A DNA stretch of 64,000 nucleotides from Glutamicibacter sp. JL.03c (GCF_025854375.1 NZ_CP107575.1:2976001-3040000); one strand, 5' to 3'; shown: positions 16,444 through 25,532, counted from the first letter of the stretch. The notes: generated by a model from the sequence alone, not told the origin. Translations and numbers: made by a program.

Positions 16444-17799
16444 TTATTTTTCGTTGACCTTTTTCTGGAGCCCAAAGAGGCCCACCGAGATCAGCCACTG
16501 TCCGAATTCTTCCCGTGTCGCTCCCTTGCCTACACCTTTGGCCCATTCTTCGGCGACTCGCGACACCTGGTGAGGATTATTTTTCACATACTCGGCCAGG
16601 GCACGTTGCTTCGCCGCACCTCCATCCAGCGCGTAGGTCACATACATTTTGAACTTGTTCTTCGAGAAGGAGTCCTCAAATCCCTGCATATATGCATCTT
16701 TTCGCCGGTTGTGGGCATCGCTGAATTTCTGCTTCTTGACATCATTCTGCCGACGGATTTGCTGGCGCCTTGGCCCCTTGCCTTTCACCCGGGTCATGCG
16801 TGGGCGTCTTCCAACGGGCTTGACCGAAGACCTGACGATACCTTTGGCACTGCTCGTGCGTGTCTTCGTCAGGGCCTTGAAGAAGCCCTTTGAGCCCTTA
16901 CCCATACTGGAAAATACCTTGCCAAAGACACGGCCAAAAGGAACCAACCCAATGATGGCAAATGCCAGATCCGACCAAGACCCGTCGCCAACGGCCATTT
17001 TATATATCTCCATGCCCAAAACAATCACGGAAGCAACGAGCGCAATGGCACCAAGCACCAAAGCGAACGGTCCGGTAACGAAGATCGCAATAATCGCTGC
17101 GGCTATAGCGACATAGTTGAGGATATCGCCTATGAGTTGCATGGCTGTATCGTCATTTCCCGCGGCCGCAAAAGCATCCTCGATCTTTCCTACGGCCTCG
17201 TCGTAGGCGTCTTCCCAGTAGGAGACCCGGCCGTCGAATTTACCCCAGAGCTCCTCGAGCTCCTCTTCAGCATTCTGGCGCGCAGTCTGGGCATCTTTCA
17301 GGCCCTCTGCGGCGTCTTCTTTCTGCTCATCGGTGCCTTCCCCCATGCCGAGGAACCCGTCATGTTCATTGACAAGGCCTTGCGCATCGTCTTCGAGATT
17401 CCGCTTTGACTCCGCATTCGTATTGGCTTCTTGGATATCTTCAATCAACGTGCTCAAAGAGGCATAAGTGTCAATCCCACCCTGAGCTGTGCACTGGGCA
17501 AAGGCACCTTGAACGCTGGCTAGGGCGGAGGCATAATTCTTCAGTGCCTCTCCCGTACCGTTATAGCGGATCGCGGCCTTGCGCAGATCCGGAAAGACCT
17601 CGTCGGCTGATTCCCTAACCTTGGTGATGGCTTCGGAGACTAAATCAGTGGTTCCGTTGCTGATATCTTCCAGACGATTGGCAGCACGATCCATCGCCTC
17701 GCTAGAGCGAATCAGCTCCACGGCATGGCGATGAATGTCTGCTGCATCTCCGTCAATCAGTTCAAGGCTCTCGCCGGTGATTGGTGATTGCAGGCTCAT
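16444..17799 (-). CDS. Putative type VII secretion effector, multi-domain
   Basis: A 451-residue protein. Residues 1-220 are helical and acidic with coiled-coil character, much like an ESX/LXG-type targeting module. A Gly/Ala-rich hydrophobic double segment (about 228-270) could span a membrane. The C-terminal 170 residues are very basic, with runs of Arg/Lys (RRPRMTRVKGKGPRRQQIRR), and end in a helical domain. This is the layout of secreted antibacterial toxins, but no toxin fold was recognised. AAGGA precedes the ATG. Upstream are two WXG100-like genes; downstream are three unknown genes that might include immunity. Confidence 0.6.
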   Translation of the reverse strand: MSLQSPITGESLELIDGDAADIHRHAVELIRSSEAMDRAANRLEDISNGTTDLVSEAITKVRESADEVFPDLRKAAIRYNGTGEALKNYASALASVQGAFAQCTAQGGIDTYASLSTLIEDIQEANTNAESKRNLEDDAQGLVNEHDGFLGMGEGTDEQKEDAAEGLKDAQTARQNAEEELEELWGKFDGRVSYWEDAYDEAVGKIEDAFAAAGNDDTAMQLIGDILNYVAIAAAIIAIFVTGPFALVLGAIALVASVIVLGMEIYKMAVGDGSWSDLAFAIIGLVPFGRVFGKVFSSMGKGSKGFFKALTKTRTSSAKGIVRSSVKPVGRRPRMTRVKGKGPRRQQIRRQNDVKKQKFSDAHNRRKDAYMQGFEDSFSKNKFKMYVTYALDGGAAKQRALAEYVKNNPHQVSRVAEEWAKGVGKGATREEFGQWLISVGLFGLQKKVNEK

Positions 17800-17829
17800 G
17801 ACTGCGTTCCTTCTGTTGGTCTGCCGTGT

Positions 17830-18144
17830 TTACTTAGGAGTATCGCTCTTCCGTGAATTCAGGAATGCTTGTTGGGTTTTCGTATCCCATTCCTTGAATC
17901 CGTCTCGGATATCCTTCAGCTGCTGATGAACGCCGTCTAGCTTCTCCACCAGGTCTTCGCGCGTGTCATTCCAGTCATTCTCGAAATCTTCAACGCGATC
18001 CTTGAGGTCCCCTTTGCCTTTGGGGGTGCCAACCGATCGTGCGATATCCTTTGCAATCTCCGAAGCATCTTTAAAGTCTGTGGTGCTTGCCCCTAGATCG
18101 GCAACGATCTCGTCAAGTCGGGCCAAATAGATGATATCGCCCAC
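17830..18144 (-). CDS. WXG100-like protein (second ESX-like)
   Basis: A 104-residue protein, two amphipathic helices with a W at the turn (FENDWNDTREDL), a variant of WXG. The GTG start at 18144 has AAGGAG ten bases upstream. It stands between the EsxA-like gene and the effector-like gene and ends 30 bases before the latter. It probably forms a helical partner for the effector or the other WXG100 protein. Confidence 0.7.
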   Translation of the reverse strand: MGDIIYLARLDEIVADLGASTTDFKDASEIAKDIARSVGTPKGKGDLKDRVEDFENDWNDTREDLVEKLDGVHQQLKDIRDGFKEWDTKTQQAFLNSRKSDTPK

Positions 18145-18205
18145 TGGTCAATGGCTCCTTTTTCGATAAAAGACGACTACATGAATTGCTTGACCGACCA
18201 GCGTA

Positions 18206-18236
18206 GTGGCCGCCTTCGCACTTGCCAGGCGGCCAC
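18206..18236 (-). terminator. Hairpin after the WXG100 gene
   Basis: Perfect 9-bp stem GTGGCCGCC/GGCGGCCAC with a 13-base loop, in the 116-base gap behind the EsxA-like gene. There is no T-tract. It could stabilise the short esx mRNA or partly stop transcription, raising WXG100 output over the downstream genes. Confidence 0.5.
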
Positions 18237-18260
18237 CTCATGTCGCACTAGCACGAGGTG

Positions 18261-18548
18261 CTACTGGCCAGCCATTCCGCGGTCGGTGTCCTGGATCTGC
18301 GACATCATGTCGCGCAGCGCCGTCGCCATGTCGTTGATGCCATCGAAGGCCTTCTTCAGGCCCTGGTCCAATTCCTTGTAGCCCTCGCCGAACTGCCCCG
18401 AAGCGTGCTCGGTGGTGAAGTCCTCCCCCAGCAGCTTGTCAACACCGGAGTGCAGCTGTTCCAGGATTCCATCCAGGTCATCGCGGCCGGTATCCAGCTT
18501 CGACGCCATGGCTTCCATTTCACCGTAATTGGCCTTGAAATCAGTCAT
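18261..18548 (-). CDS. WXG100 family type VII secretion target (EsxA-like)
   Basis: A 95-residue two-helix protein. The turn region reads LLGEDFTTEHASGQFGEGY; the Trp of WXG is replaced, as in many actinobacterial WXG100 relatives that keep the F-x3-A/S-x3-F-x2-GY pattern. The frame starts at ATG 18548 after AGGAGAAG. It is first in the minus-strand run and divergent from the RDD-FHA and EssC/EccC-like genes. It is the likely principal secreted protein of the locus. Confidence 0.85.
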   Translation of the reverse strand: MTDFKANYGEMEAMASKLDTGRDDLDGILEQLHSGVDKLLGEDFTTEHASGQFGEGYKELDQGLKKAFDGINDMATALRDMMSQIQDTDRGMAGQ

Positions 18549-18638
18549 AACTCTTCTCCTCTGAGCATTCAGCAAGCCCGTTGTTCGGACCTCAATGGCA
18601 GGTAACGCAATCTACGCTAATGTGGCAAATGGCTTTAA

Positions 18639-18658
18639 TACAATGGGGAGAACTCCCC
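18639..18658 (+). promoter_or_regulatory. Candidate -10 box and palindromic operator
   Basis: TACAAT (18639-18644, 5 of 6 to TATAAT) is followed at once by the perfect palindrome GGGGAGAACTCCCC (18645-18658), which would cover the transcription start of the RDD-FHA gene. A good -35 is not evident. This suggests a repressor or activator site at the secretion locus. Confidence 0.4.
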
Positions 18659-18695
18659 GTGGCGGATCAATATCCCACTGCAGTAGAAAGAACCT

Positions 18696-19736
18696 ATGGA
18701 CGTCGTCGCAGCAACTCTCGCCAAATCCCGCACACTCGGAATGCGGCCGGCCAATGCTCGCTTGCGCATCTGGTCCTACCTGATCGACTACGCCGTGGCG
18801 TGCGCCGCGTTGCTGCCCGCAGCTATCGGCTTCGTGGTCTTCCGGGTCAGCGGCACCTTCTCCATGGTCCCGGCGGCATTGAGCGGTATCAGCGCGCTGC
18901 TGCTGCTGGTCTATGCTGTAGTGCTGCTATCGATGAACAGCCGCAAGGGCAACTCACCGGGCAAATCCGCCATGCGGCTGCGCGCCGCGCAGGTGGGCAC
19001 ATTCCGTGCCCCCGGCCTTGCGCGGGTGCTCGTCGCCGGATTGGTCTTCCTGCTCAGCCATCTGGTCCCGGTCATCGGCCCGGCACTGCTGCTGCTCTCC
19101 TGCCTATTCGACAAGGAGCACCACCGCAGCTGGCTGGACAAGATCGCCCAGACCTTCGTGGTGGACGTCCGCAATGGCCTGGATCCCACCAATTCGCGGG
19201 CGCTGGCCCGGGCAGAGTACCTGCTTTCCCGCCCCGAACGCGATGTCTCCGAGCACCTGCCCTCGCTGGGCACGGCCGAGGACGCGGAGCTGGACGAGGT
19301 GGTGCTCCCCTCGCGCCCGAGGTCCACTGCGGGCATCATCGGCGCGCAGAACAGCGACTGGCATGCGGCGCCGGAGAATTTCGGCGGAGTCATCCGGCGC
19401 GCGGCCTTCGCATTCGATGACGGCTCCTATATTCCGGTGCCCGAATCCGGGCTCATCGGCCGGGCTCCGCAAGCCCAGGGCAGTGCCGGCAACGAGCTGC
19501 TGATCGCGTTGAAGGATCCACAGCGCCTGCTGTCCAAAACCCATCTGGCCTTCGGCTGCGACGGGGCGAGCGTATGGGTCATGGACCTGGACTCCGGCAA
19601 CGGGACCCAGATCACCGTGGCTTCCGGCGCCCCCTATAACATCTCGTCCCGCACCCGGGTGAACCTCAACGACGGCGACATCGTCCATGTGGGCAGCCGT
19701 TCCTTCCGCATCGCTTTCCAGGAGACCGACCAGTGA
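18696..19736 (+). CDS. RDD-FHA membrane protein of type VII locus
   Basis: A 346-residue protein. The N-terminal RDD domain (about 20-150) has three membrane segments, including ARLRIWSYLIDYAVACAALLP. A linker and a C-terminal FHA domain (about 245-346) follow, with IGRAP, LLSKTHLAF and DLDSGNGTQI, the phosphothreonine-binding loops. FHA domains at ESX sites receive kinase signals. Its stop overlaps the GTG of the ATPase gene (GTGA), so the two are coupled. Very likely a core or regulatory membrane part of the secretion apparatus. Confidence 0.85.
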   Translation: MDVVAATLAKSRTLGMRPANARLRIWSYLIDYAVACAALLPAAIGFVVFRVSGTFSMVPAALSGISALLLLVYAVVLLSMNSRKGNSPGKSAMRLRAAQVGTFRAPGLARVLVAGLVFLLSHLVPVIGPALLLLSCLFDKEHHRSWLDKIAQTFVVDVRNGLDPTNSRALARAEYLLSRPERDVSEHLPSLGTAEDAELDEVVLPSRPRSTAGIIGAQNSDWHAAPENFGGVIRRAAFAFDDGSYIPVPESGLIGRAPQAQGSAGNELLIALKDPQRLLSKTHLAFGCDGASVWVMDLDSGNGTQITVASGAPYNISSRTRVNLNDGDIVHVGSRSFRIAFQETDQ

Positions 19737-22700
19737 AAATCAAGGCCACGCTCAGGCGACCGGACACCAGCACCGCCGACATCGTGATGACCTGCGATGC
19801 CACCGCAACCGTGGGCGACGCGGCCCGGGCTCTTGCAGGTGACCAGTCCCCGGAACGACCCACCCTGCTGGCCACGGCCGCCGGCACCGCGCCGGTCCAG
19901 CTGGACCCGCAGACCCTGCTGGCCGAGGCCGAGCTCGGCTCCGGCTTCTCCATCGAGGTCGTGCCGACCACCGATGCCTTCGTCTCGGGAGGTTCGGCGG
20001 CCGCGGTGCTGCGCATCGCCAATGGGCCGGACGCCGGCATGGCCTTTGCCCTGCCGGCGGGCACCTCAACGGTGGGCCGCTCGGAAAAGTCCACTGTGGT
20101 GCTCAACGACCGCCTGGTCTCCACCCGGCACGCCCGCATCGAGGTGGGAAGCAAGATCGAGCTGGTGGATCTGAACTCCGCCAACGGCATCCTGGTTGAC
20201 GGCGGGCTGGTGCAGCGGGTGGCCGTGATCCCCGGGCAGCTCATCACCCTGGGATCCACCGATGTCTACTTCGAGCTGCTGCCGCGGCATACCACCGGGC
20301 AGTCCCCGGTGCACGAGAAGGGCGGCTCGATCATCTTCAACCGCTCCCCCCGCGTGGAGATCCGCTATCCGGGCCAGGAGCTGCCCCGCCCCGCGATTCC
20401 GCAGGAAGCCACCCCCAAGCTCTTCCCATGGCCGATGATCTTCGCGCCGCTGATCATGGGACTGACCATTTTCTCGCTGACCCAGCGCGTCTTGTCGCTG
20501 ATCGTCGTCCTGGTCTCCCCGCTGATGATGCTGGGCAACCTGATCGGGCAGCGCACCCAGGATGGCAACAAGCTGCGCCTGGAAATCGAGACCTTCGAAC
20601 GGCAATTCGAGCAGCTGGAGGATGCCCTGCTGAACGGGGAGGACGCCGAGCGATCCCACCGGCGCAGCGAGGCCCCGGCCACCGCCACGGTCTTCGAGCA
20701 GGCCGAGTCGCTCGGCCCGCTGCTCTGGACCCGGCGCCCCGAGCACTGGAATTTCCTCTCGCTGAGATTGGGGTCCGGCTCCGCGCGCAGCCGCACCACC
20801 GTCGCCGAGCTCTCGGACCGGTCCGGGCTGCAGGATTACGTGGAGCGGGTGGAGCAGCTCACCGAGAAATACCGGATGATCGACGATGTCCCGATCATCG
20901 AGCTGCTGCCCGCGGCCGGGGCCATCGGCATCGCCGGTCCGCGCCTTCAGACCGCCGACGCCCTGCGCTCGCTGGCGGTGCAGCTCTTCGGCCTGCACGC
21001 GCCCAATGACCTGTGCACCGCGGCGATCATCGACCCGGCCTGGACCGAGGACCTGGAGTGGCTCAAGTGGCTGCCGCACACCACCGGCCCGCGCTCCCCG
21101 CTGGCCAATGTCGCGATGGCCGACACCCAGCCCTCGGGCACGGTGCTGCTCAACGCCCTCGAAGAACTGATCGCCCGGCGCAACGACCCATCCTCCTACC
21201 GCCTGGGCCCGCTGGCCACCAGGGACTCCTCCATGGAGATGGGCAAGGAGGTCGGCGAGCAGAATACCAAGGTTCCGCCGGCCAAGGACCTGTCGCTGGT
21301 GCTCTTTGTCAGCAATGACGCCCCGGTAGACCGCGCCCGGCTCTCGCAGATCATCGAGCGCGGCCCGGCCGTGGGCATCTACACGATTTTCGCGGCTCCC
21401 ACCGTCGAGTCCCTGCCCGCGGCCTGCCGCACCTTCCTGGACGTCACCGACGGACTGGACGCCGCGCGGGTCGGCTGGGTCCGCTCCGGCGAGGAAGCGA
21501 GGCAGGTCGCCGTCGAAGGGGTCTCGCGCGAGCACGCGGAGCACTTCGCCCGCCGGCTGGCCCCGGTCGTGGATTCCAGCTCGCTGATCCCGGACTCCTC
21601 GGATATCCCCGACTCGGTGTCCCTGCTGCGGGTTCTGGGCCCCGAGCTGGCCGAGTCCCCCGAGGCGGTCCTCGAGCGCTGGAAGCAGAACAACTCGGTG
21701 ATCGACCGCGCTGCCGCCGGTGCGAGGCCGCGGCTCAAGCGCGCCGGGACGCTGCGCGCCTACATCGGCCAGGGCACCCCGGATGCGATGAGCCTCGACT
21801 TGCGCACCCAGGGGCCGCACGCCCTGGTGGGTGGCACTACCGGCTCGGGCAAGTCCGAGTTCCTGCAGGCTTGGGTGCTGGCCATGGCCGCCGAGTACAG
21901 CCCGGACCGGGTCACCTTCCTGTTCGTGGACTACAAGGGCGGTTCGGCCTTCGCCGACTGCGTGGAGCTGCCGCACTGCGTCGGGCTGGTCACCGACCTC
22001 TCCCCGCACCTGGTCCGCCGCGCGCTGATGAGCCTGCGGGCCGAGCTGCACCACCGCGAGAAGCTCTTCCACCGCAAGAAGGCCAAGGACCTGCTGGAGC
22101 TGGAAAAGCGCCAGGACCCGGAAACCCCGCCGGCCTTGGTGCTGGTGGTGGACGAATTCGCCGCCCTGGCCGGCGAGGTGCCCGAGTTCGTGGATGGCGT
22201 GGTGGACATCGCCCAGCGCGGCCGTTCCCTGGGCATCCACCTGATCCTGGCCACCCAGCGCCCGGCCGGCGTCATCAAGGACAACCTGCGCGCCAATACC
22301 AACCTGCGCGTGGCCCTGCGCATGGCCGACGCCGCGGACTCCAACGATGTGGTGGAGGACCCGATTGCCGCGGGCTTCGACCCCTCGCTGCCCGGACGCG
22401 GCATCGCCAAGACCGGACCCGGCCGGCTGGTTCCCTTCCAGTCCGGCTATGCCGGCGGCTGGACCACCGATGAGCCCGAGGCCGCCGAGGTGCGCGTGGA
22501 GGACCTGCGCTTCGGCGGGGTCCGCGTCTGGGAGCAGCCCGAATCCGCCAGCGAGCAGATCGAGGAGAACAGCGGGCCGAATGACCAGAAGCGCCTGGTC
22601 TCCAGCTTCATCGCCGCCTCCCAGGGCGCCGGCATTCCGGCCCCGCGCCGGCCGTGGCTCGATGACCTGGCGGCGACCGTGGACCTGCGCGAGCTGGCCC

Positions 22701-24187
22701 CGGACTCGGACAGCAGGATCCCGTTGGCGCTGGCCGACATCCCCGAGCACCAGGCCCAGCAGACGGCCTGGTTCGAACCGGATACCGACGGCCACCTGCT
22801 GATCTACGGCACGTCCGGCGCCGGAAAGTCCGCGGCCCTGCGCAGCATCGCGCTCGCGGCCGGCGCCAATCCTTCGGCCGGCACCGCCGCGGTGTACGCC
22901 TTGGAATTCGGCACCAGCTCGCTGCGCTCCCTGGATCCGCTGCCCCATGTCGGCGCCGTGATCGGCGGCGACGACGTGGAGCGCATCCAGCGCGTCTTCC
23001 GCATCCTCTCCGAGCACCTCGATGAGCGCTCCGCCCGCTATGCGGCTGCGAACGCCGCGAACTTGAGCGAATACCGCCAGGTCACCGGCAATATTTCCGA
23101 GCCGCGCATCTTCCTGCTGATCGACGGCTTCGGCCAGTTCCGCAGCGACTGGGAACTGGGCCACGGCCGCGGCGAGTTCTACCAGGTGTTCATGCGCATT
23201 GTGGGCGAAGGCCGCCCGCTGGGCGTGCACGTCGTCACCACCGCCGACCGCTTTGGCGCGGTGCCCACCGCGATCAGCGCGAACATCACCCAGCGCGTGG
23301 TGCTGCGCATGGCCGATGAGCAGGCCTACAACGTGCTGGGGGTGGCCAAGGACGTGCTCAGCGAACGCAGCGTCCCAGGACGCGCCATCATCAAGGGCCA
23401 CGAGGCGCAGATCGCGGTGCTTGGCGGCACCGCCAACGTGGCCGAGCAAACGGCGTTGACCACCAGCTGGGCGCAGGAGCTGCGTGCTTCCGGGGCCCCG
23501 CAGGCCGCCGGCGTCGAAGCCCTGCCCCAGGAATTCTCCGCCGAGCTGCTTCCGGATACATTCCAGGGCGAACCGGTCATCGGGCTCTCGGATGCGACAC
23601 TGGGCCCGTGCGGTTTCGAGCCGATCGGATCCTTTGTCATCGCCGGCCCTCCGCAGAGCGGCAAAACCACCGCGTTGCGCGCCATGGTCACCGCCCTGGA
23701 ACGGGCCAACCCGGCCACCCAGTTCTTCCACATCGGCGGGCGGCGTGCCGAGCTGCGCACCTGGCGGATGTGGAACGGCACGGCTTCGGGTCCGGCCGAA
23801 GCCCGCCAGTTCGCCAAGGACATGGTGGACCAGGTCGCCGATGAGTCCATGCCCGGCAAGATGGTTTTCGTGGTCGAGAACTTCAGCGAATTCGCCGACT
23901 CGGATGCCGAGCGTCCGCTCAAGGAGCTGCTCAAGGCCATCAACCGCTCGGATCATTTCCTGGTGGCCGATGGCGATATCAACCAGTTCTCCTCCAGCTT
24001 CGGCTTGCTCGGCGAACTGAAGTCCAGCAGGCACGGCATCGCGCTCAAGCCCGACGCCTACGACGGGGACTCGCTGTTCAAGGTGCCCTTCCCGCGGGTC
24101 AAGCGCCACGAATTCCCGCCGGGCCGAGGCTTCATGGTCCAGAACGGCCAGCGGACGCTGGTCCACCTGCCGCTCGTCGAGCAGTAG
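19733..24187 (+). CDS. Type VII secretion ATPase, EssC/EccC-like, with N-terminal FHA
   Basis: A 1484-residue FtsK/SpoIIIE-type motor. Residues 1-90 have a ubiquitin-like/FHA fold, and an FHA domain (about 105-180) has TVGRSEKS and LVSTRHARIEV. Two membrane helices lie near 228-270. Three ATPase modules follow: Walker A at 699 (GGTTGSGKSEF, with Walker B VLVVDEFAAL near 806), 1025 (GTSGAGKS) and 1303 (GPPQSGKT). Only the first has a full DE Walker B; the second (LLIDGFGQF) and third (FVVENFSEF) look degenerate, as usual in this family. An FHA-bearing N-terminus links it to EssC more than to mycobacterial EccC. GTG start. It drives export of the WXG100 proteins and effectors encoded on the other strand. 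Confidence 0.92.
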   Translation: MKIKATLRRPDTSTADIVMTCDATATVGDAARALAGDQSPERPTLLATAAGTAPVQLDPQTLLAEAELGSGFSIEVVPTTDAFVSGGSAAAVLRIANGPDAGMAFALPAGTSTVGRSEKSTVVLNDRLVSTRHARIEVGSKIELVDLNSANGILVDGGLVQRVAVIPGQLITLGSTDVYFELLPRHTTGQSPVHEKGGSIIFNRSPRVEIRYPGQELPRPAIPQEATPKLFPWPMIFAPLIMGLTIFSLTQRVLSLIVVLVSPLMMLGNLIGQRTQDGNKLRLEIETFERQFEQLEDALLNGEDAERSHRRSEAPATATVFEQAESLGPLLWTRRPEHWNFLSLRLGSGSARSRTTVAELSDRSGLQDYVERVEQLTEKYRMIDDVPIIELLPAAGAIGIAGPRLQTADALRSLAVQLFGLHAPNDLCTAAIIDPAWTEDLEWLKWLPHTTGPRSPLANVAMADTQPSGTVLLNALEELIARRNDPSSYRLGPLATRDSSMEMGKEVGEQNTKVPPAKDLSLVLFVSNDAPVDRARLSQIIERGPAVGIYTIFAAPTVESLPAACRTFLDVTDGLDAARVGWVRSGEEARQVAVEGVSREHAEHFARRLAPVVDSSSLIPDSSDIPDSVSLLRVLGPELAESPEAVLERWKQNNSVIDRAAAGARPRLKRAGTLRAYIGQGTPDAMSLDLRTQGPHALVGGTTGSGKSEFLQAWVLAMAAEYSPDRVTFLFVDYKGGSAFADCVELPHCVGLVTDLSPHLVRRALMSLRAELHHREKLFHRKKAKDLLELEKRQDPETPPALVLVVDEFAALAGEVPEFVDGVVDIAQRGRSLGIHLILATQRPAGVIKDNLRANTNLRVALRMADAADSNDVVEDPIAAGFDPSLPGRGIAKTGPGRLVPFQSGYAGGWTTDEPEAAEVRVEDLRFGGVRVWEQPESASEQIEENSGPNDQKRLVSSFIAASQGAGIPAPRRPWLDDLAATVDLRELAPDSDSRIPLALADIPEHQAQQTAWFEPDTDGHLLIYGTSGAGKSAALRSIALAAGANPSAGTAAVYALEFGTSSLRSLDPLPHVGAVIGGDDVERIQRVFRILSEHLDERSARYAAANAANLSEYRQVTGNISEPRIFLLIDGFGQFRSDWELGHGRGEFYQVFMRIVGEGRPLGVHVVTTADRFGAVPTAISANITQRVVLRMADEQAYNVLGVAKDVLSERSVPGRAIIKGHEAQIAVLGGTANVAEQTALTTSWAQELRASGAPQAAGVEALPQEFSAELLPDTFQGEPVIGLSDATLGPCGFEPIGSFVIAGPPQSGKTTALRAMVTALERANPATQFFHIGGRRAELRTWRMWNGTASGPAEARQFAKDMVDQVADESMPGKMVFVVENFSEFADSDAERPLKELLKAINRSDHFLVADGDINQFSSSFGLLGELKSSRHGIALKPDAYDGDSLFKVPFPRVKRHEFPPGRGFMVQNGQRTLVHLPLVEQ

Positions 24188-24205
24188 GCCAGGCGCCCAA
24201 GCACA

Positions 24206-24245
24206 AGGAAAGGTGGATTCGCAACCGTGCGAATCCACCTTTCCT
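24206..24245. terminator. Bidirectional terminator after the ATPase gene
   Basis: Perfect 18-bp stem (24206-24223 with 24228-24245) and loop ACCG, lying between the end of the secretion ATPase gene and the end of hxlA on the other strand. Confidence 0.9.
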
Positions 24246-24256
24246 GGCACCTGCCC

Positions 24257-24889
24257 CTATGCGGCCTGGACCAGGGCTTCGCGCAGTTCGCGCGCCGCGA
24301 GGGCAGGATCCGCGGCACTGTAAATGGCTCCGCCAGCTACCGCCACCTGGGCTCCAGCCTTCTGGACCTCGCCGATCGTCGTGATGCTGACCCCGCCCGC
24401 CACGGAGAATGGGACTTCGGCGACGATTCCGGCCTTGAGCAGTCCATTGAGGTCATAGCCAGGTTGCGCCTGCTCATCCAGTCCAGCGTGGAACTCCACG
24501 AACTGCGCCCCCAGGGCAATGACTTCCCTGGCCCGCTTGGCCTTGTCCGCGATGCCGATCAGGTCGACAACGATTCCCTTGTCGCGTTCCTTCGCCGCTT
24601 TCACCGCACCTGCCACGGTGGAATCATCGGCGCTGCCCAGCACGGAGACCAGGTCGGCTCCGGCGGCAAAGGCGATGTCTGCCTCCAGCTCGCCGGCGTC
24701 CATGGTCTTCATATCGGCAAAGACGATCTTCTCCGGGTGGGCGCTCTTGATCGCGGCGATTGCCGAGAGGCCTTCGGCCTTGATCAGCGGCGTCCCCAGT
24801 TCGATGATATCGACGTAGGGTGCCACCTTGGCAGCCAGCTCCAAGGCGTCCTGCGTGGTCAGCAAATCGATGGCAACTTGAATTTTCAT
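24257..24889 (-). CDS. hxlA: 3-hexulose-6-phosphate synthase
   Basis: A 210-residue OMP-decarboxylase-superfamily TIM barrel, with QVAIDLLT at the start, FADMKTMDAGE (Mg/active site), and FHAGLDEQ and VAGGVS at phosphate-binding loops. It condenses formaldehyde with ribulose 5-phosphate to hexulose 6-phosphate, the first step of the RuMP route. It follows hxlB after 46 bases. In non-methylotrophic actinobacteria the pair chiefly detoxifies formaldehyde, or makes pentoses in reverse. Confidence 0.94.
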   Translation of the reverse strand: MKIQVAIDLLTTQDALELAAKVAPYVDIIELGTPLIKAEGLSAIAAIKSAHPEKIVFADMKTMDAGELEADIAFAAGADLVSVLGSADDSTVAGAVKAAKERDKGIVVDLIGIADKAKRAREVIALGAQFVEFHAGLDEQAQPGYDLNGLLKAGIVAEVPFSVAGGVSITTIGEVQKAGAQVAVAGGAIYSAADPALAARELREALVQAA

Positions 24890-24935
24890 AGCTCTCTTCT
24901 TTCTTTGTAGTTTTCCGCCTGAATGCCCAAGGCTC

Positions 24936-25532
24936 TTATTCCAAATTGGCGTGTCTCATCCAGAGTTCTTCCGCCGTGGCATCCGAGGTCTTCCATAGGA
25001 TGTGGAAGATGGTTTCGATGAGGACAAATAGCGACTGCTCGAACAGGCTGCCCGAATACTGCTCGGACAGCGAAGAGACGTGATCTGTTTTCCGCACGGC
25101 GGGAACCAGCACCGTGGTCGTCGCCAAGTTCGCCAGCGGCGAGCCGCCGTCGGTGGTCACAGCCAGGATCTGGGCACCAGTTTTGGCCGCCGTTTCGGCG
25201 CTCTTCACCACGCCGGAGGTGCTTCCGGACCCCGAGGCAACGACCAGGAGGTCATCGGCCCTGATCGCCGGGGTGGTGGTCTCCCCCACCACGTGCACTC
25301 TCAGCCCCAGATGCATGAACCGCATGGCGGCCATCCGCAGTACAAGTCCGCTGCGTCCAGCGCCGGCGAGAAAAACCCGCGGCGCCCCGCCGATCATCCG
25401 CGCGGCTTGGGCCGCCTGGGAGGCTTCCACGGCCCGCGCGCTGGTGGCGAGTTCCGCGAGAAGAACTTCCCTGGCACCAAGCACGGACTCGTCCGCCACT
25501 CTTGCCGCTGATACCGCCGGAGCTGCGCTCAT
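24936..25532 (-). CDS. hxlB: 6-phospho-3-hexuloisomerase
   Basis: A 198-residue SIS-domain sugar isomerase: VFLAGAGRSGLVLRMAAMRFMHLG and ASGSGSTSGVV are the phosphosugar-binding loops, and HVSSLSEQYSGSLFEQSLF is typical of the family. It turns hexulose 6-phosphate into fructose 6-phosphate. ATG at 25532 is chosen for GAAGGGA just upstream; the longer open frame reaches into the regulatory region. First gene of hxlB-hxlA and divergent from a LuxR-type regulator. Confidence 0.93.
   Translation of the reverse strand: MSAAPAVSAARVADESVLGAREVLLAELATSARAVEASQAAQAARMIGGAPRVFLAGAGRSGLVLRMAAMRFMHLGLRVHVVGETTTPAIRADDLLVVASGSGSTSGVVKSAETAAKTGAQILAVTTDGGSPLANLATTTVLVPAVRKTDHVSSLSEQYSGSLFEQSLFVLIETIFHILWKTSDATAEELWMRHANLE

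Noticed and set aside
18261-18548. YxxxD type VII export signal in the EsxA-like protein (YKELD)
   Set aside because: It lies in the middle of the protein, not in the C-terminal tail where the signal acts, so it was not claimed.
20066-24250. A 1394-codon open frame antisense to the secretion ATPase gene
   Set aside because: High GC gives long open antisense frames; composition is unlike a protein (Gly/Arg/His-rich, no motifs), while the sense strand has clear ATPase domains.
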